A stretch of 64,000 nucleotides of DNA, taken from contig NZ_PYPS01000006.1 in assembly GCF_003027925.1 (NCBI RefSeq), positions 1 to 64,000 on the forward strand. The letters run 5' to 3'. How positions within the stretch are numbered: the first letter of the stretch is position 1; every line of letters starts with the position of its first letter. Made by a program: the position numbers and the translations under genes. The notes beneath the pieces are model-generated. The model worked only from the letters and a program-made list of their open reading frames with translations. It searched no databases and was not told the origin of the DNA. Positions 8,001 to 17,057 of the stretch are shown piece after piece. This DNA comes from Micromonospora sp. RP3T (lineage in GTDB: Bacteria; Actinomycetota; Actinomycetes; Mycobacteriales; Micromonosporaceae).

Positions 8001-8651
8001 TCAGCCGCCGAGTCGTCTCCGGATCCGTTCCGCGTCCTCCGCCGGCAGCGCGTCGGCCACCAGCACCCGGGGCAGCAGGTCCGGCTCCCGCGTCACGGCC
8101 CGGAACAGGAACGCCACTGTCACCTCGTGGTCCGGCCGGTGCACGACCTCCACCGGGTCGCCGGCCCGGACCGCGCCCGGCTCGACCACCCGCAGGTAGG
8201 CGCCCGGCACCGTGGCCTCGGTGAACCGTCTGATCCAGCCCTGCTCGCCCAGCCAACCCTGGAACGTGCCGCACGGGATGCGCGCGCAGGAGACCTCCAG
8301 GACGAGGTCGGCCCCGACCCGCCACCGCTCACCGACCCGCGCGCCGTTCACGTCCACCCCGGTGGTGGTCAGGTTCTCCCCGAAACTGCCGTTGCCCAGC
8401 GGCCGGCCCAGCTCGGCCTGCCAGCGGTCCAGATCCTCCCGGGCGTACGCGTAGACCGCCTGGTCGGTGCCGCCGTGGTGGGCCACGTCGTAGACCCGGT
8501 CACCGGCCAGACCGACCTCGCCGGCGCCCTTCGGACCGGGCGCGCTGACCGCGACCGGGCCGTCGACGGGTCGCTTGTCGATGCCGGTCGCCCCGAGCCC
8601 CTTCCAGGGGTTGGGTCGGGGCCGGCCCACGTTCACGGAGAGCACCCTCAT
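8001..8651 (-). CDS. MOSC domain-containing protein (YiiM-like)
   Basis: The 216-residue protein consists of a MOSC domain, the beta-barrel fold shared with the C-terminus of molybdenum cofactor sulfurases. The family cysteine motif is present as SCARIPC (C122 and C127), together with the DVAHHGG and FGENLTTTG blocks typical of the YiiM group. Such proteins bind molybdenum cofactor and reduce N-hydroxylated compounds; the substrate here is unknown. No signal peptide is seen. ATG 8651 has a weak ribosome binding site. The gene stands alone between tRNA-Gly and a divergent Hsp70-like gene. Confidence 0.87.
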   Translation of the reverse strand: MRVLSVNVGRPRPNPWKGLGATGIDKRPVDGPVAVSAPGPKGAGEVGLAGDRVYDVAHHGGTDQAVYAYAREDLDRWQAELGRPLGNGSFGENLTTTGVDVNGARVGERWRVGADLVLEVSCARIPCGTFQGWLGEQGWIRRFTEATVPGAYLRVVEPGAVRAGDPVEVVHRPDHEVTVAFLFRAVTREPDLLPRVLVADALPAEDAERIRRRLGG

Positions 8652-8780
8652 GGCGGCGACGGTAGGCGCTGACCGGCCGACCGGGCCACCCGATTCCGCG
8701 TACCGGGCGAGGTTCGGGGCGGCGCGGGCTGCGTACGATGCGGGGCCGGACGTGCCCTCGTCGGGTGGAGGTAGTGACGG

Positions 8781-11682
8781 ATGTCAGGCCAGCAGGACGG
8801 TTTCGCCCTCGGCGTGGACCTCGGCACCTCGAACACGGTGGCGGTGCTGCGCCGGCCGGACGGGACCACCCGGCCGCTGCTGGTGGACGGCCACCCGATC
8901 CTGCCGTCCGGCGTGTACGCCGACACCGCCGGCCACCTGCACGTCGGGCGGGACGCCCAGCGCCTGGCCCAGGCCGACCCGGCCGGCTACGAGCCGAACC
9001 CGAAACGGCGGGTCGACGAGGAGACCGTCGAGCTGGGCGGGCGGGCGTACCGGCCGGCGGAGCTGCTGGCCACGGCGCTGCGGACGGTCGCGGACGCCGC
9101 GGTGGTCGCGGTCGGTCTGCTGCCCCCGGCGGTGGTGACGCATCCGGCGGCCTGGTCGCCGGCCCGGCGGCAGGTGCTGCACGACGCGCTGGAACTGGCC
9201 GGTTGGCCGGCCGCCGCCGAGCACACGCTCGCCGGACCGATCGCGCCCGGCACCCGCCTGCTGCGCGAGCCGGTGGCCGCGGCCCGCTACTTCACCCAGG
9301 TGCTGCGCCGGCCGGTGCCGGTGGGTGGCGCGGTGGCCGTGTTCGACTTCGGCGGCGGCACGCTCGACGTGGCCGTGCTGCGCAATGAGGGCGCCGACCC
9401 GTGGGGCGACTCCGGCTTCCACCTGGTCGCCACCGGCGGGATCGCCGACCTGGGCGGCCTCGACCTGGACGCGGCCCTGCTCGGGCGGCTCGGCGAGCTG
9501 GTGGGTCCGGCCCACCCCGGGCGCTGGGCCCGGCTGACCGACCCGGCGACCACCGCCGACCGGCGCGACCGGCAGCAGCTCTGGGACAACGTGCGCGGGG
9601 CCAAGGAGATGCTCTCCCGGGTGCTGGTCGCGCCGGTGGCCGTGCCGGGGGTGGAGGCGGCCGTGCCGCTGGCCCGGGAGGACTTCGAGCGTCTCGCCGC
9701 GCCGCTGCTCACCCGCGCGGTCGCCGAGACCCGGCAGGTGACCGCCGCCGCCGGGGTGCGGCCCGAGCAGCTCTCCGGCCTGTTCCTGGTCGGCGGCTCC
9801 ACCCGGATCCCGCTGGTGGCCCGGATGCTCCACGCCGAGCTGGGCATCGCGCCGACCGTGCTGGAGCAGCCGGAACTCCCGGTCGCCGAGGGGGCGCTGA
9901 CCGATCTGCCGCTGCCCCGCCGGGCCGGCCGGCCCGGTGCCCGGCCGCCCGCCGGGAGCCTCGCCGCCCCGGCGGGGGGCCCGCCGGCGGGAGCACCGGC
10001 CGCCGGCTCGTCGACGCCGGACCCGACCGTGGCCCACCCGACGCCCGGCCCGACGCCCGAGGACCGGGCGGCGACCGTCGGTGCGGCGACCACCGTCGCC
10101 GGCACGCCCGCCGGGGCGGCGACCACCGCGCCCGGCGGCCCGCACGGCACGCTGGTCGCCGACGTGGCCGGCCCCACCCCTCCGGGGTACGCCGCGCCGC
10201 CCGCCCGGCACGCGCCGGCGTACGCCGGGAGCGGTGCTCCCGCGACGTCGGCCGGGCAGCCCGCGCCGACGTACGCCGCGCCCGGCGTACCCCCGGGTTG
10301 GGGGCCTTCGGCGGGCGGTGCCGGCACGCCGGACGGCGCGTCCTCCGGCGGCGGCCGGCGGGGTCGGTGGCTCGCGCTGGGCGCCGCGCTCGCGGTGGTC
10401 GGCGTGACGGCGGCGACGCTGCTCTGGGTGTTCCGGGACCGGCACCCGGCGCTGGACTTCCACCCGCCGGAGCTGGTCGGGACCGTGGCCGCGGGCGACG
10501 AGCGGCCGGCTGAGATGTTCACCGCGACGCTCGCCGACCGCGCCTACCTGGCCTGGTCGCGGCCGGACAACCGACTGAACGTGGTCGCCGTGGACACCGC
10601 CACCGGCCGGCGGATCTGGGAGAAGCAGACCCGGGCGAGCGCCGACCGGTGGGCGGGGATCCGGGCGCTGCCCGACGGGGTGGCCGCGGTGGCCGACGCG
10701 TCCGGCACCAGCACCCCCCGACCGTTCGCGGTGCTCGACGGCGACTCGGGCGAGCAGCGGTGGGAGGTCGGCATCCAGGGCGACGACCAGATCTTCGTCG
10801 GCGCCGACACGGTGGTCCGGCTGGACCGCGCCGGCAACCGCCTGGTCGGCTTGCGGCTGGACAACGGCCGGCAGCGGTGGTCGAAGGACAACCCGCGCAC
10901 CGAGTACGGCGACGCCCGGACCGTGGTGGTGCCGGTCGCCACCGGGGCGGCGCTCGACGGCACGGCGTACCCGGACGGCTCGCCGCGTGCGCCGTGGGCC
11001 GGCGAGGCCGACCGGCTGGTCCAGGTGGGCGCGGACCGTTCGGTGCGGGTGGTGGCCATGGACGACGGGAAGATCCTGCGCAGCCGGGGCAACGTGGCCG
11101 ACCTGGACGACCCGGTGGCCGCCCGGGACGACCGGCTGTACGTGGCGGAGAGCGACCGGGGCCTGCGGCTGGTCTCCTACGACCTCGGCGGTCTCGGCAC
11201 GCCGGACGTGCGGTACGAGGCGACCGAACGGGACAGCCGGGCGCGGGCGCTGGTCACCTGTGGTGAGCATCGCGCCTGCCTGTTGGAGGTGCCGAGCGCG
11301 GGCGCCGACGGCACCCGGGTGGTGGTCGTGGCGGACGGCGAGGACAGCCGGCGCTGGCCGGCCCCGGGGGCGCAGCGGCTGGTCCCGCTCGGCGACCATC
11401 TGCTGGCCGCGCGGGACTCGCCCCGGGACGCGGTGACGGTGTTCACCCCGGACGGCACGGCGGTGCTGCGCGACCGGGACGGGGTCGCGGTCCGGCTGGA
11501 CGCCGGCAATCTGCTGCTCTTCGGCAAGGCGCCCAGCGGCTACGAGGACGACCGTGTCCTCGCCGGGCTGGCGGTGGACGGCAAGCCGGTCGAGATGGGC
11601 GAGGTGAAGCAGATCCGCAGCGAGTCGTGTTCCTGGACCACCGAGGTGCTGGTGTGCGGCGCGGAGAAGGAGTTCCGGCTGT

Positions 11683-11699
<17 letters not shown>
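8781..11699 (+). CDS. Membrane-anchored Hsp70-like ATPase with extracytoplasmic beta-propeller
   Basis: The 972-residue protein has three parts. Residues 1 to about 385 form an actin/Hsp70-type ATPase domain with phosphate-1 GVDLGTSNT (11-19), phosphate-2 VFDFGGGTLD (about 186-195) and adenosine motif VGGSTRIP (about 336-343). A long Pro/Ala/Gly-rich linker follows, then one transmembrane helix (about 528-549). The last 420 residues look like PQQ-type propeller blades (for example TATGRRIWEKQT, GDSGEQRWEVG, LDNGRQRWSKD). The normal Hsp70 peptide-binding domain is absent. The layout suggests a cytosolic ATPase that reports on, or is driven by, an outside sensor. GGAGGT eight bases before ATG 8781 sets the start. 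Its function is not established. Confidence 0.85.
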
Positions 11700-11745
<46 letters not shown>

Positions 11746-11819
11746 AAAGTGAGCTTGACAGGCATCGATGTCTCGACTGGTCTGGTGGTCAGTGAGATCG
11801 ACGTCCGTCAGGAGGCACC

Positions 11820-13925
11820 TTGTTCGTCCGACGACGGTGGACCGCACTCGCCACCACCGGCATCCTGATCACCGCCGCCCTGTCCCACCCCGGTCCCGGC
11901 GTGGCCGCGCCGGCCGCACCCGCGATCACCCTCGCCCCCACCGAGACCGCCCTGGTCCGGGTACGCCTGGCCGACGAGACGCAGCTCGCCCGCCTGGTCG
12001 CCGCCGGCGCCGACCTGGCCAACCGACCCCGCTCCCGCGACGGGCACCCGGTCGCCGACCTCGTCCTCACCGGCCGGCAGCTCGCCGACCTCACCCGGCA
12101 GGGGGCGAGCGCGCTCCAGGTGGTGCAGCGCGCCGACGACGGCGCCCGGCGGCTCGCCGAGAGCACCCGCGCGGCGCAGGCCCGTACCCGCGCCGGACTG
12201 CGCGCCGCCGACGGCACCGACACGCTCCAGTTCCTCCAGGCGTACTGGTGGACCACCGGCGGCAGGACGTTCCTCCAGGCTCAGGTGGCCACCACCGCCA
12301 CCGACGACCCGGACGTGGAGATCACGGTGAGCTGGCGGACGGCGGACGGCGCCACCGGCTCCTTCCCGCTGTACCGGTTCGAGGACTCCGGCGAGTACCA
12401 GTACCACTACGCGCTGCCGCAGCCGGTGCCCGGCCGGCCGGTGCAGTTCACCGCCACCTCCAGCCTGGGTGGTACGAGCCGGCCGGTCACTCCGGCACGC
12501 TGGCCGGACGCCACCCCGCCGCCGCAGCCGGCCGGCTACCAGAAGGACTTCATCGACGCCTACCTGACGCCCGTCGACATCAGGGCGCGGATCGCCCGGC
12601 TGGGCCGCCAGTACCGCGACCTGGTCGACGTCATCGACCTGCCGAACCGCACCCAGGGCTACCGCCGCACCGCCGCCACGTACCTCGGCGACCCGGCCGT
12701 CGCCGCCCTGGTCGTGGAGTCGGTGCGCTTCGGCGACCAGGGCATGAACGGCGTGCAGGCGCGTACCGTCGACCCGGGTCGGGCCAGCCGGCCGCTGACC
12801 GTCCGGTACCGGGACCGGGTGCTCACGGTCTCCCTGGCCACCGACGCCGCCGGCAAGGTGACCAGCAGCACCGACGACGTCGCCGCCGCGATCAACGCGC
12901 GGCAGGGCAGCCGCTTCCGGGCCATCGTGGAGGACGGCTCGGCCGGGCTGCCGATGCCGGTGGCCGGCCCGGTACGCCTCGACGACGGCCTCCAGGGCAC
13001 CGAGGTGCCGACCCGCCCGTGGACCGTGCAGGCGCTGCGGATCGGCAAGCACCGGGACGGCTCCCGGGTCGGGGTGCTCGCGTACTCGCAGGAGCACGCC
13101 CGGGAGTGGGCGACGCCGCTGGTCACGCTGGAGTTCGCGGAACGGCTGCTGGCCAACGCCCGCACCGACGCGGCGACCCGGCAACTGCTGGAGCAGGTCG
13201 ACGTGTTCGTGATCCCGACCGTGAACCCGGACGGCGCGAACTACTCGTTCCACGACTACAACCTCCAGCGCAAGAACCTGGTCAACCACTGCACCGGCAC
13301 CGCCCGCGACCCGAGGTACCGCACCACCTGGGGCGTGGACGTCAACCGCAACTACACGGTCGGGTCGCTGTTCGACGGGTACGTGGGCGCCAGCGCCAAC
13401 TGCCTGTCCGGCAACTACGCCGGCACCGCCGAGCTGTCCGAGGCGGAGAGCCGCAACGTGATCGACCTGGCCCGGGCCCACCCCAACATCAGGTTCGCGA
13501 TGAACGTGCACTCCTACGGCGGCTACTTCATGTGGCCGCCCGGCGCGTACCGGGCGGACGGCCGGGTGACGTTGCCGCGGCCGTCGATCGACGAGTCGAC
13601 GCTCTTCCTGGCCAGCGCGCGCCGCATCGTCGGGGCCATCGCCACCGAGCGCGGCACGGTCACCTGGCCGTCGCAGACCGGCCCGGTCGCCGACGTGCTC
13701 TACTCGGCGGCCGGCAACTCCGCCGACCAGCTCTACTACGAGCTGGGCATCTTCGCCTGGGACTTCGAGGTCGGCAACGACCGCTGGAACGAGGCCACCG
13801 GGCAGTGGGAGGGCGTCGGCTTCCAGCCGCCCTTCGACGAGGCGCACAGCGAGTCCCAGGAGTACGCCGGCGGCCTGGTGGAACTGGTCCGGGTCGCCCG
13901 CGACCACGCGGCCGGGACGCGTTGA
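11820..13925 (+). CDS. Secreted M14 zinc carboxypeptidase
   Basis: The 701-residue precursor has a signal peptide (RRRWTALATTGILITAALS, cleavage near AAP). An N-terminal prodomain of roughly 250 residues precedes an M14 peptidase domain. Zinc ligands are H426 and E429 (QEHAREW) and H564 (NVHSYGG); the catalytic glutamate is E650 (WDFEVG), and substrate-binding NRNY is present. About 110 residues inserted between the start of the fold and the HxxE motif contain a VTSSTDDVAAAINA segment resembling repeats found in phage and surface proteins. The start is TTG 11820, four bases after AGGAGG. It should trim C-terminal residues from extracellular peptides. Confidence 0.9.
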   Translation: MFVRRRWTALATTGILITAALSHPGPGVAAPAAPAITLAPTETALVRVRLADETQLARLVAAGADLANRPRSRDGHPVADLVLTGRQLADLTRQGASALQVVQRADDGARRLAESTRAAQARTRAGLRAADGTDTLQFLQAYWWTTGGRTFLQAQVATTATDDPDVEITVSWRTADGATGSFPLYRFEDSGEYQYHYALPQPVPGRPVQFTATSSLGGTSRPVTPARWPDATPPPQPAGYQKDFIDAYLTPVDIRARIARLGRQYRDLVDVIDLPNRTQGYRRTAATYLGDPAVAALVVESVRFGDQGMNGVQARTVDPGRASRPLTVRYRDRVLTVSLATDAAGKVTSSTDDVAAAINARQGSRFRAIVEDGSAGLPMPVAGPVRLDDGLQGTEVPTRPWTVQALRIGKHRDGSRVGVLAYSQEHAREWATPLVTLEFAERLLANARTDAATRQLLEQVDVFVIPTVNPDGANYSFHDYNLQRKNLVNHCTGTARDPRYRTTWGVDVNRNYTVGSLFDGYVGASANCLSGNYAGTAELSEAESRNVIDLARAHPNIRFAMNVHSYGGYFMWPPGAYRADGRVTLPRPSIDESTLFLASARRIVGAIATERGTVTWPSQTGPVADVLYSAAGNSADQLYYELGIFAWDFEVGNDRWNEATGQWEGVGFQPPFDEAHSESQEYAGGLVELVRVARDHAAGTR

Positions 13926-13930
13926 CCCGG

Positions 13931-13964
13931 GCGGTCCCCGGTCGGCACGTCGGCCGGGGACCGC
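13931..13964 (+). terminator. Terminator after the M14 carboxypeptidase
   Basis: A perfect 11-bp stem (GCGGTCCCCGG / CCGGGGACCGC) with a 12-base loop begins 6 bases after the stop codon and is followed by GGTTT. Confidence 0.65.
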
Positions 13965-14026
13965 GGTTTCCGGCCCGCGGGCGGGGGTAGGGCGGCCACC
14001 TGGCGACGAACACGAAGGCGTACCTG

Positions 14027-14254
14027 GTGGGCGGTCCCAGGGGCGGCAGCACCCAGGACGCGGGTGACCAGGCCCTGATGGAGATCGAGATCGACGGCAT
14101 GATCCACCGCTACGTCAAGACCACGCAGCAGCACGGCGACGACGGTGTGGTCTACAACTACGACGGCATGGTGGCGCCCGGTGGGGGCGAGCCGGGGGTC
14201 GAGGAACCCGCCGCGCGGGTCGCCTCGCCGAAGGCCGACGCCGAGGAGCAGTGA
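14027..14254 (+). CDS. Small conserved-looking protein, unknown function
   Basis: From GTG 14027 the gene encodes 75 residues. The core QALMEIEIDGMIHRYVKTTQ looks like a small beta-rich fold, and the acidic, Pro/Gly-rich tail is probably disordered. No family name is recognised. The same frame extends upstream to CTG 14000 and would add LATNTKAYLV, which reads like a natural N-terminus if a non-standard start is used, so the true start may be 14000. A strong hairpin follows at 14358. The gene stands alone and its neighbours give no clue. Confidence 0.55.
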   Translation: MGGPRGGSTQDAGDQALMEIEIDGMIHRYVKTTQQHGDDGVVYNYDGMVAPGGGEPGVEEPAARVASPKADAEEQ

Positions 14255-14357
14255 GCCCTCAGCCCAACGGGCGACGGATGAACCGGGCGGCGCCGGGTAA
14301 TGCGAGCGCCGTCCTGGTGGAGTGACGGCCGGCGTCGCGGCGTACCGCGACCGGGCC

Positions 14358-14386
14358 CGGGCGGGCGGCGGCACGCCGCCCGCCCG
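14358..14386 (+). terminator. Hairpin terminator
   Basis: A perfect 13-bp stem (CGGGCGGGCGGCG / CGCCGCCCGCCCG) with a 3-base loop lies in the gap between the small gene ending at 14254 and the lipoprotein promoter. Confidence 0.55.
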
Positions 14387-14409
14387 CGGCGAGCGCCCGC
14401 ACATCCTCG

Positions 14410-14438
14410 TTGATCATGAAATCGGCATCGACTAGCGT
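14410..14438 (+). promoter_or_regulatory. Promoter of the lipoprotein gene, probably leaderless
   Basis: TTGATC (14410-14415) and TAGCGT (14433-14438) are separated by 17 bases. Initiation about 8 bases downstream would fall on GTG 14447, so the mRNA probably begins with the start codon. Confidence 0.6.
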
Positions 14439-14446
14439 GCGCCCAC

Positions 14447-14953
14447 GTGAAACCGATGCGCATTTTCCCTGTCGTCCTGGCCTGCCTCGCGGCCACGGCG
14501 CTCACCGCCTGCGGCGGCGAGGGCACCTCGACGAACGCCGACGCCGCGGCGACCTCCACCGCCCCGACCCCGTCCGCCGCCCCCGCCACCCGCTCCGCCG
14601 CGCCCTCCTCGCCGGCCGCGGCGAACGCCGTCGGTGACCGGGAACTCTGCACGTCCGCGAAGAAGACCAGCGACGAGATGCGGGCGAAGCTGGTCACCGC
14701 GATGCAGTCCGGCGGCGACGCGAACACGCAGCTCGCGAAGATCATGACCGAGCTGGGACAGAAGGTCAGCGCGCTGACCAGGACCGCTGGTGACGGCGAG
14801 GCGGCCGCCGCCCTGCGCCGGTTCAGCGTGGAGGTCACCAAGGCCGCGGCGGCGCCGGACCCGGCCACCGCCGCCGACAACCCCGCGATGGCGAAGGCCG
14901 GCGAGGACTTCAACGCGGCCTGCAAGGCGGCCGGGGTCACCACCGTCTTCTGA
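14447..14953 (+). CDS. Small lipoprotein, unknown function
   Basis: The 168-residue precursor has a basic N-terminus, a hydrophobic stretch and a lipobox LTAC with C22 as the lipidated cysteine. A Thr/Ala/Pro/Ser-rich spacer (about 25-60) leads to a helical domain with two further cysteines (REL-C and NAACKAAG), which may form a disulfide. It should be tethered to the outer face of the membrane. No family is recognised. GTG 14447 is chosen because it lies where transcription should begin; ATG 14456 is an alternative. The gene is convergent with the membrane protein at 15054. Confidence 0.75.
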   Translation: MKPMRIFPVVLACLAATALTACGGEGTSTNADAAATSTAPTPSAAPATRSAAPSSPAAANAVGDRELCTSAKKTSDEMRAKLVTAMQSGGDANTQLAKIMTELGQKVSALTRTAGDGEAAAALRRFSVEVTKAAAAPDPATAADNPAMAKAGEDFNAACKAAGVTTVF

Positions 14954-15053
14954 CCCGTCCGCGTGCGGGCCGTTCCCCGGGGGCGGCCCGACGTGTCGAC
15001 GGACGACGCGCGGGCGGCGGCACCGAAGCCGACCGGCCCGCGCGTCCCGGACG

Positions 15054-15593
15054 TCAGTTGCCGGTGACCCAGTTCCAGGCCGAGACCACCCACTCGGTCT
15101 GCTGGAGGTAGGCCACCCCGACACCGGCCAGGAACAGCGCGGTGATCATGTGCGCGCCCCGCGCGCTGCGGCGCACCCGGCCGAGCTGCCGCTCCAGGAT
15201 CAACCGGCCGAGCAGCCGGGCCAACGCGAACAGGCCGACGGCGGTGAGCAGGCTGAGCACGAACGTGAGCAGCGGGGCGACCAGGTTACCCCGGCCGGAG
15301 ATCGCCCAGATGCCCCAGCAGACGAACGCGAACAGGGCACCCGCCGCGCTCCACTCCCCGCCCCGGCGGGCCTGGGCGAGGTGCCAGCTCATCGACCGGC
15401 GGGGCGTCGACGCGTCGGCCCAGTCACCGGACACCCCGTGCTCCACGGTGGGGAACTGTTCCGTCCGGGGCGTACGCGGCCGGCCGACCGCCGCCACCCC
15501 GCGCTGGAACGCGTCCCGCTGGGAAGGCACCACCCCCGGCTGGGGCGGCACCTCCACGGTGCGCTCCGCCCACGGCTGTGTCTGGTCCGCCAT
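15054..15593 (-). CDS. Conserved membrane protein, unknown function
   Basis: The 179-residue protein has a soluble N-terminal half of about 80 residues, with basic and acidic stretches (for example PRTPRTEQFPTVEHG), and a C-terminal half with three or four hydrophobic segments (about 86-103, 107-128 and 147-165). It should be an integral membrane protein with its N-terminus in the cytosol. No family is recognised. GGAGG seven bases before ATG 15593 decides the start; a longer upstream frame overlaps the divergent eis-like gene and is rejected. Confidence 0.7.
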   Translation of the reverse strand: MADQTQPWAERTVEVPPQPGVVPSQRDAFQRGVAAVGRPRTPRTEQFPTVEHGVSGDWADASTPRRSMSWHLAQARRGGEWSAAGALFAFVCWGIWAISGRGNLVAPLLTFVLSLLTAVGLFALARLLGRLILERQLGRVRRSARGAHMITALFLAGVGVAYLQQTEWVVSAWNWVTGN

Positions 15594-15693
15594 GCTTCGT
15601 CCTCCCCCTCGACCGACGTCCGCCTCCGCTGTCGAGGGTAGCCACCCGGCAAATAGGGTGCCGACCCCGACGGCGATGGGGTAGACACGGGCG

Positions 15694-16914
15694 ATGACCG
15701 ACGCGGTGGTGCCCCGGGCCGACGACTTCGACGAGATCGCCGCCTTCCTGGCGCTCTGCTTCCACGGCGACACCGACCCCGAGGTGCAGGAGGTCGAGCG
15801 CCCGATCTTCGAGCCGGAACGCTCCCTGCTGATCCGCGACGGCGGGACGGCGGTCGCGCACGCCGGCGCGTTCAGCCGCGACCTGGCCGTCCCGGGCGGG
15901 AGCGTACCGGCCGCGCACGTGAGCATGGTGGCGGTCGCCCCGACACACCGCCGTCGCGGCCTGCTCACCGGCCTGATGCGGCGGCAGTTGCGGGAGATCC
16001 GCGACGCCGGGCGGGAGCCGGTCGCGGTGCTCTGGGCCAGCGAGGGCCGCATCTATCCCCGCTTCGGCTACGGCTCGGCGGCGCAGCGGCTGATGCTGAC
16101 CGCGGACACCACCGGGCTGCGGCTGCCCGCCCCGACGCCCGCCGAGGGCAGGCTGCGCCTGGACCGGCCGGCCCCGCACACCGACGAGCTGGCCCGACTG
16201 TACGAGCGGGCGCGCGCCGACCGCCCCGGCTGGTCCCGGCGGGACGAGCGCTGGTGGGCGTACGTGCTGTTGGACGCGAAGGGACGCCGGGGCGGCGCCA
16301 CGGAGCGCCGGGTGCTGCTGCACCACGGGCCGGACGGGCTCGACGGCTATGCGCTCTACCGGACGAAGGAGGAGTGGGTCGGCGACGTCCCCCGGGGCGA
16401 GGTGCAGGTCGGCGAGGTGGTGGCCGTCACCCCGGAGGCGTCGCTGGCGCTGTGGCGGCTGCTGCTCTCGGTCGACCTGACCCGGCGGCTGTCGTTCCCG
16501 ACCGCCGCCGTGGACGAGCCGCTGCTGCGCCTGGTGGACGAGCCGCGCCAACTGGCCCCGCAGCTCGCCGACGCGCTCTGGGTGCGGGTGGTGGACGTGC
16601 CGGCCGCGCTCGCCGCCCGGCGCTACGCCGCCGACGTGGACGTGGTGATCGAGGTCACCGACGAGCTGCTGCCGGAGAACACCGGCCGCTGGCGGCTGGT
16701 CGGCGGGCCGGCCGGCGCCGAGTGCACGGCCACCACCGCGCCGGCCGGGCTGGCCTGCGACGTCCGCGCGCTGGGCGAACTTCTGCTGGGCGGCACCACG
16801 CCGGCCGCGCTGGCCGCCGCCGGCCGGGTCCGCGAACTGCTCCCGGACACGCTGACCGCCGCCACCCCCGCCTTCACCTGGCACCGCGCCCCGTCCCCGA
16901 TGGAGAACTTCTGA
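15694..16914 (+). CDS. eis: Eis-family GNAT N-acetyltransferase
   Basis: The 406-residue protein has the Eis layout: an N-terminal GNAT domain with the acetyl-CoA motif VAPTHRRRGLLTGLM (82-96), a second GNAT-like domain, and a C-terminal sterol-carrier-like domain ending in Phe. Y126 in RFGYG corresponds to the general acid of mycobacterial Eis, and the terminal phenylalanine carboxylate is the expected base. Eis enzymes acetylate amines, including aminoglycosides and some peptides, at multiple positions; the natural substrate in soil actinomycetes is unclear. The protein is cytosolic and hexameric in known relatives. The gene is divergent from the membrane protein at 15593, which is 100 bp away. 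Confidence 0.88.
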   Translation: MTDAVVPRADDFDEIAAFLALCFHGDTDPEVQEVERPIFEPERSLLIRDGGTAVAHAGAFSRDLAVPGGSVPAAHVSMVAVAPTHRRRGLLTGLMRRQLREIRDAGREPVAVLWASEGRIYPRFGYGSAAQRLMLTADTTGLRLPAPTPAEGRLRLDRPAPHTDELARLYERARADRPGWSRRDERWWAYVLLDAKGRRGGATERRVLLHHGPDGLDGYALYRTKEEWVGDVPRGEVQVGEVVAVTPEASLALWRLLLSVDLTRRLSFPTAAVDEPLLRLVDEPRQLAPQLADALWVRVVDVPAALAARRYAADVDVVIEVTDELLPENTGRWRLVGGPAGAECTATTAPAGLACDVRALGELLLGGTTPAALAAAGRVRELLPDTLTAATPAFTWHRAPSPMENF

Positions 16915-16939
16915 CCCACCCGGTCCCGCCCCGGGTCGG

Positions 16940-16995
16940 CGATCATGAGGCTGGCGGTGCGGCGTGTCCGAATCGTCCCCGCAACTTCATGATCG
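16940..16995. repeat. Intergenic inverted repeat with GATC arms
   Basis: CGATCATGA (16940-16948) is matched by its complement TCATGATCG (16987-16995), with further GC pairing inside the loop. It sits just after the eis stop codon and may act as a terminator. Similar hairpins with GATC-containing arms occur at 52853 and 58815. Confidence 0.5.
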
Positions 16996-17057
16996 TCCGG
17001 CGTGGACGCGGACGGACGAGGCCGGTGAGCGGCCCGGTTGGGCGGTACGGTCGGGGG

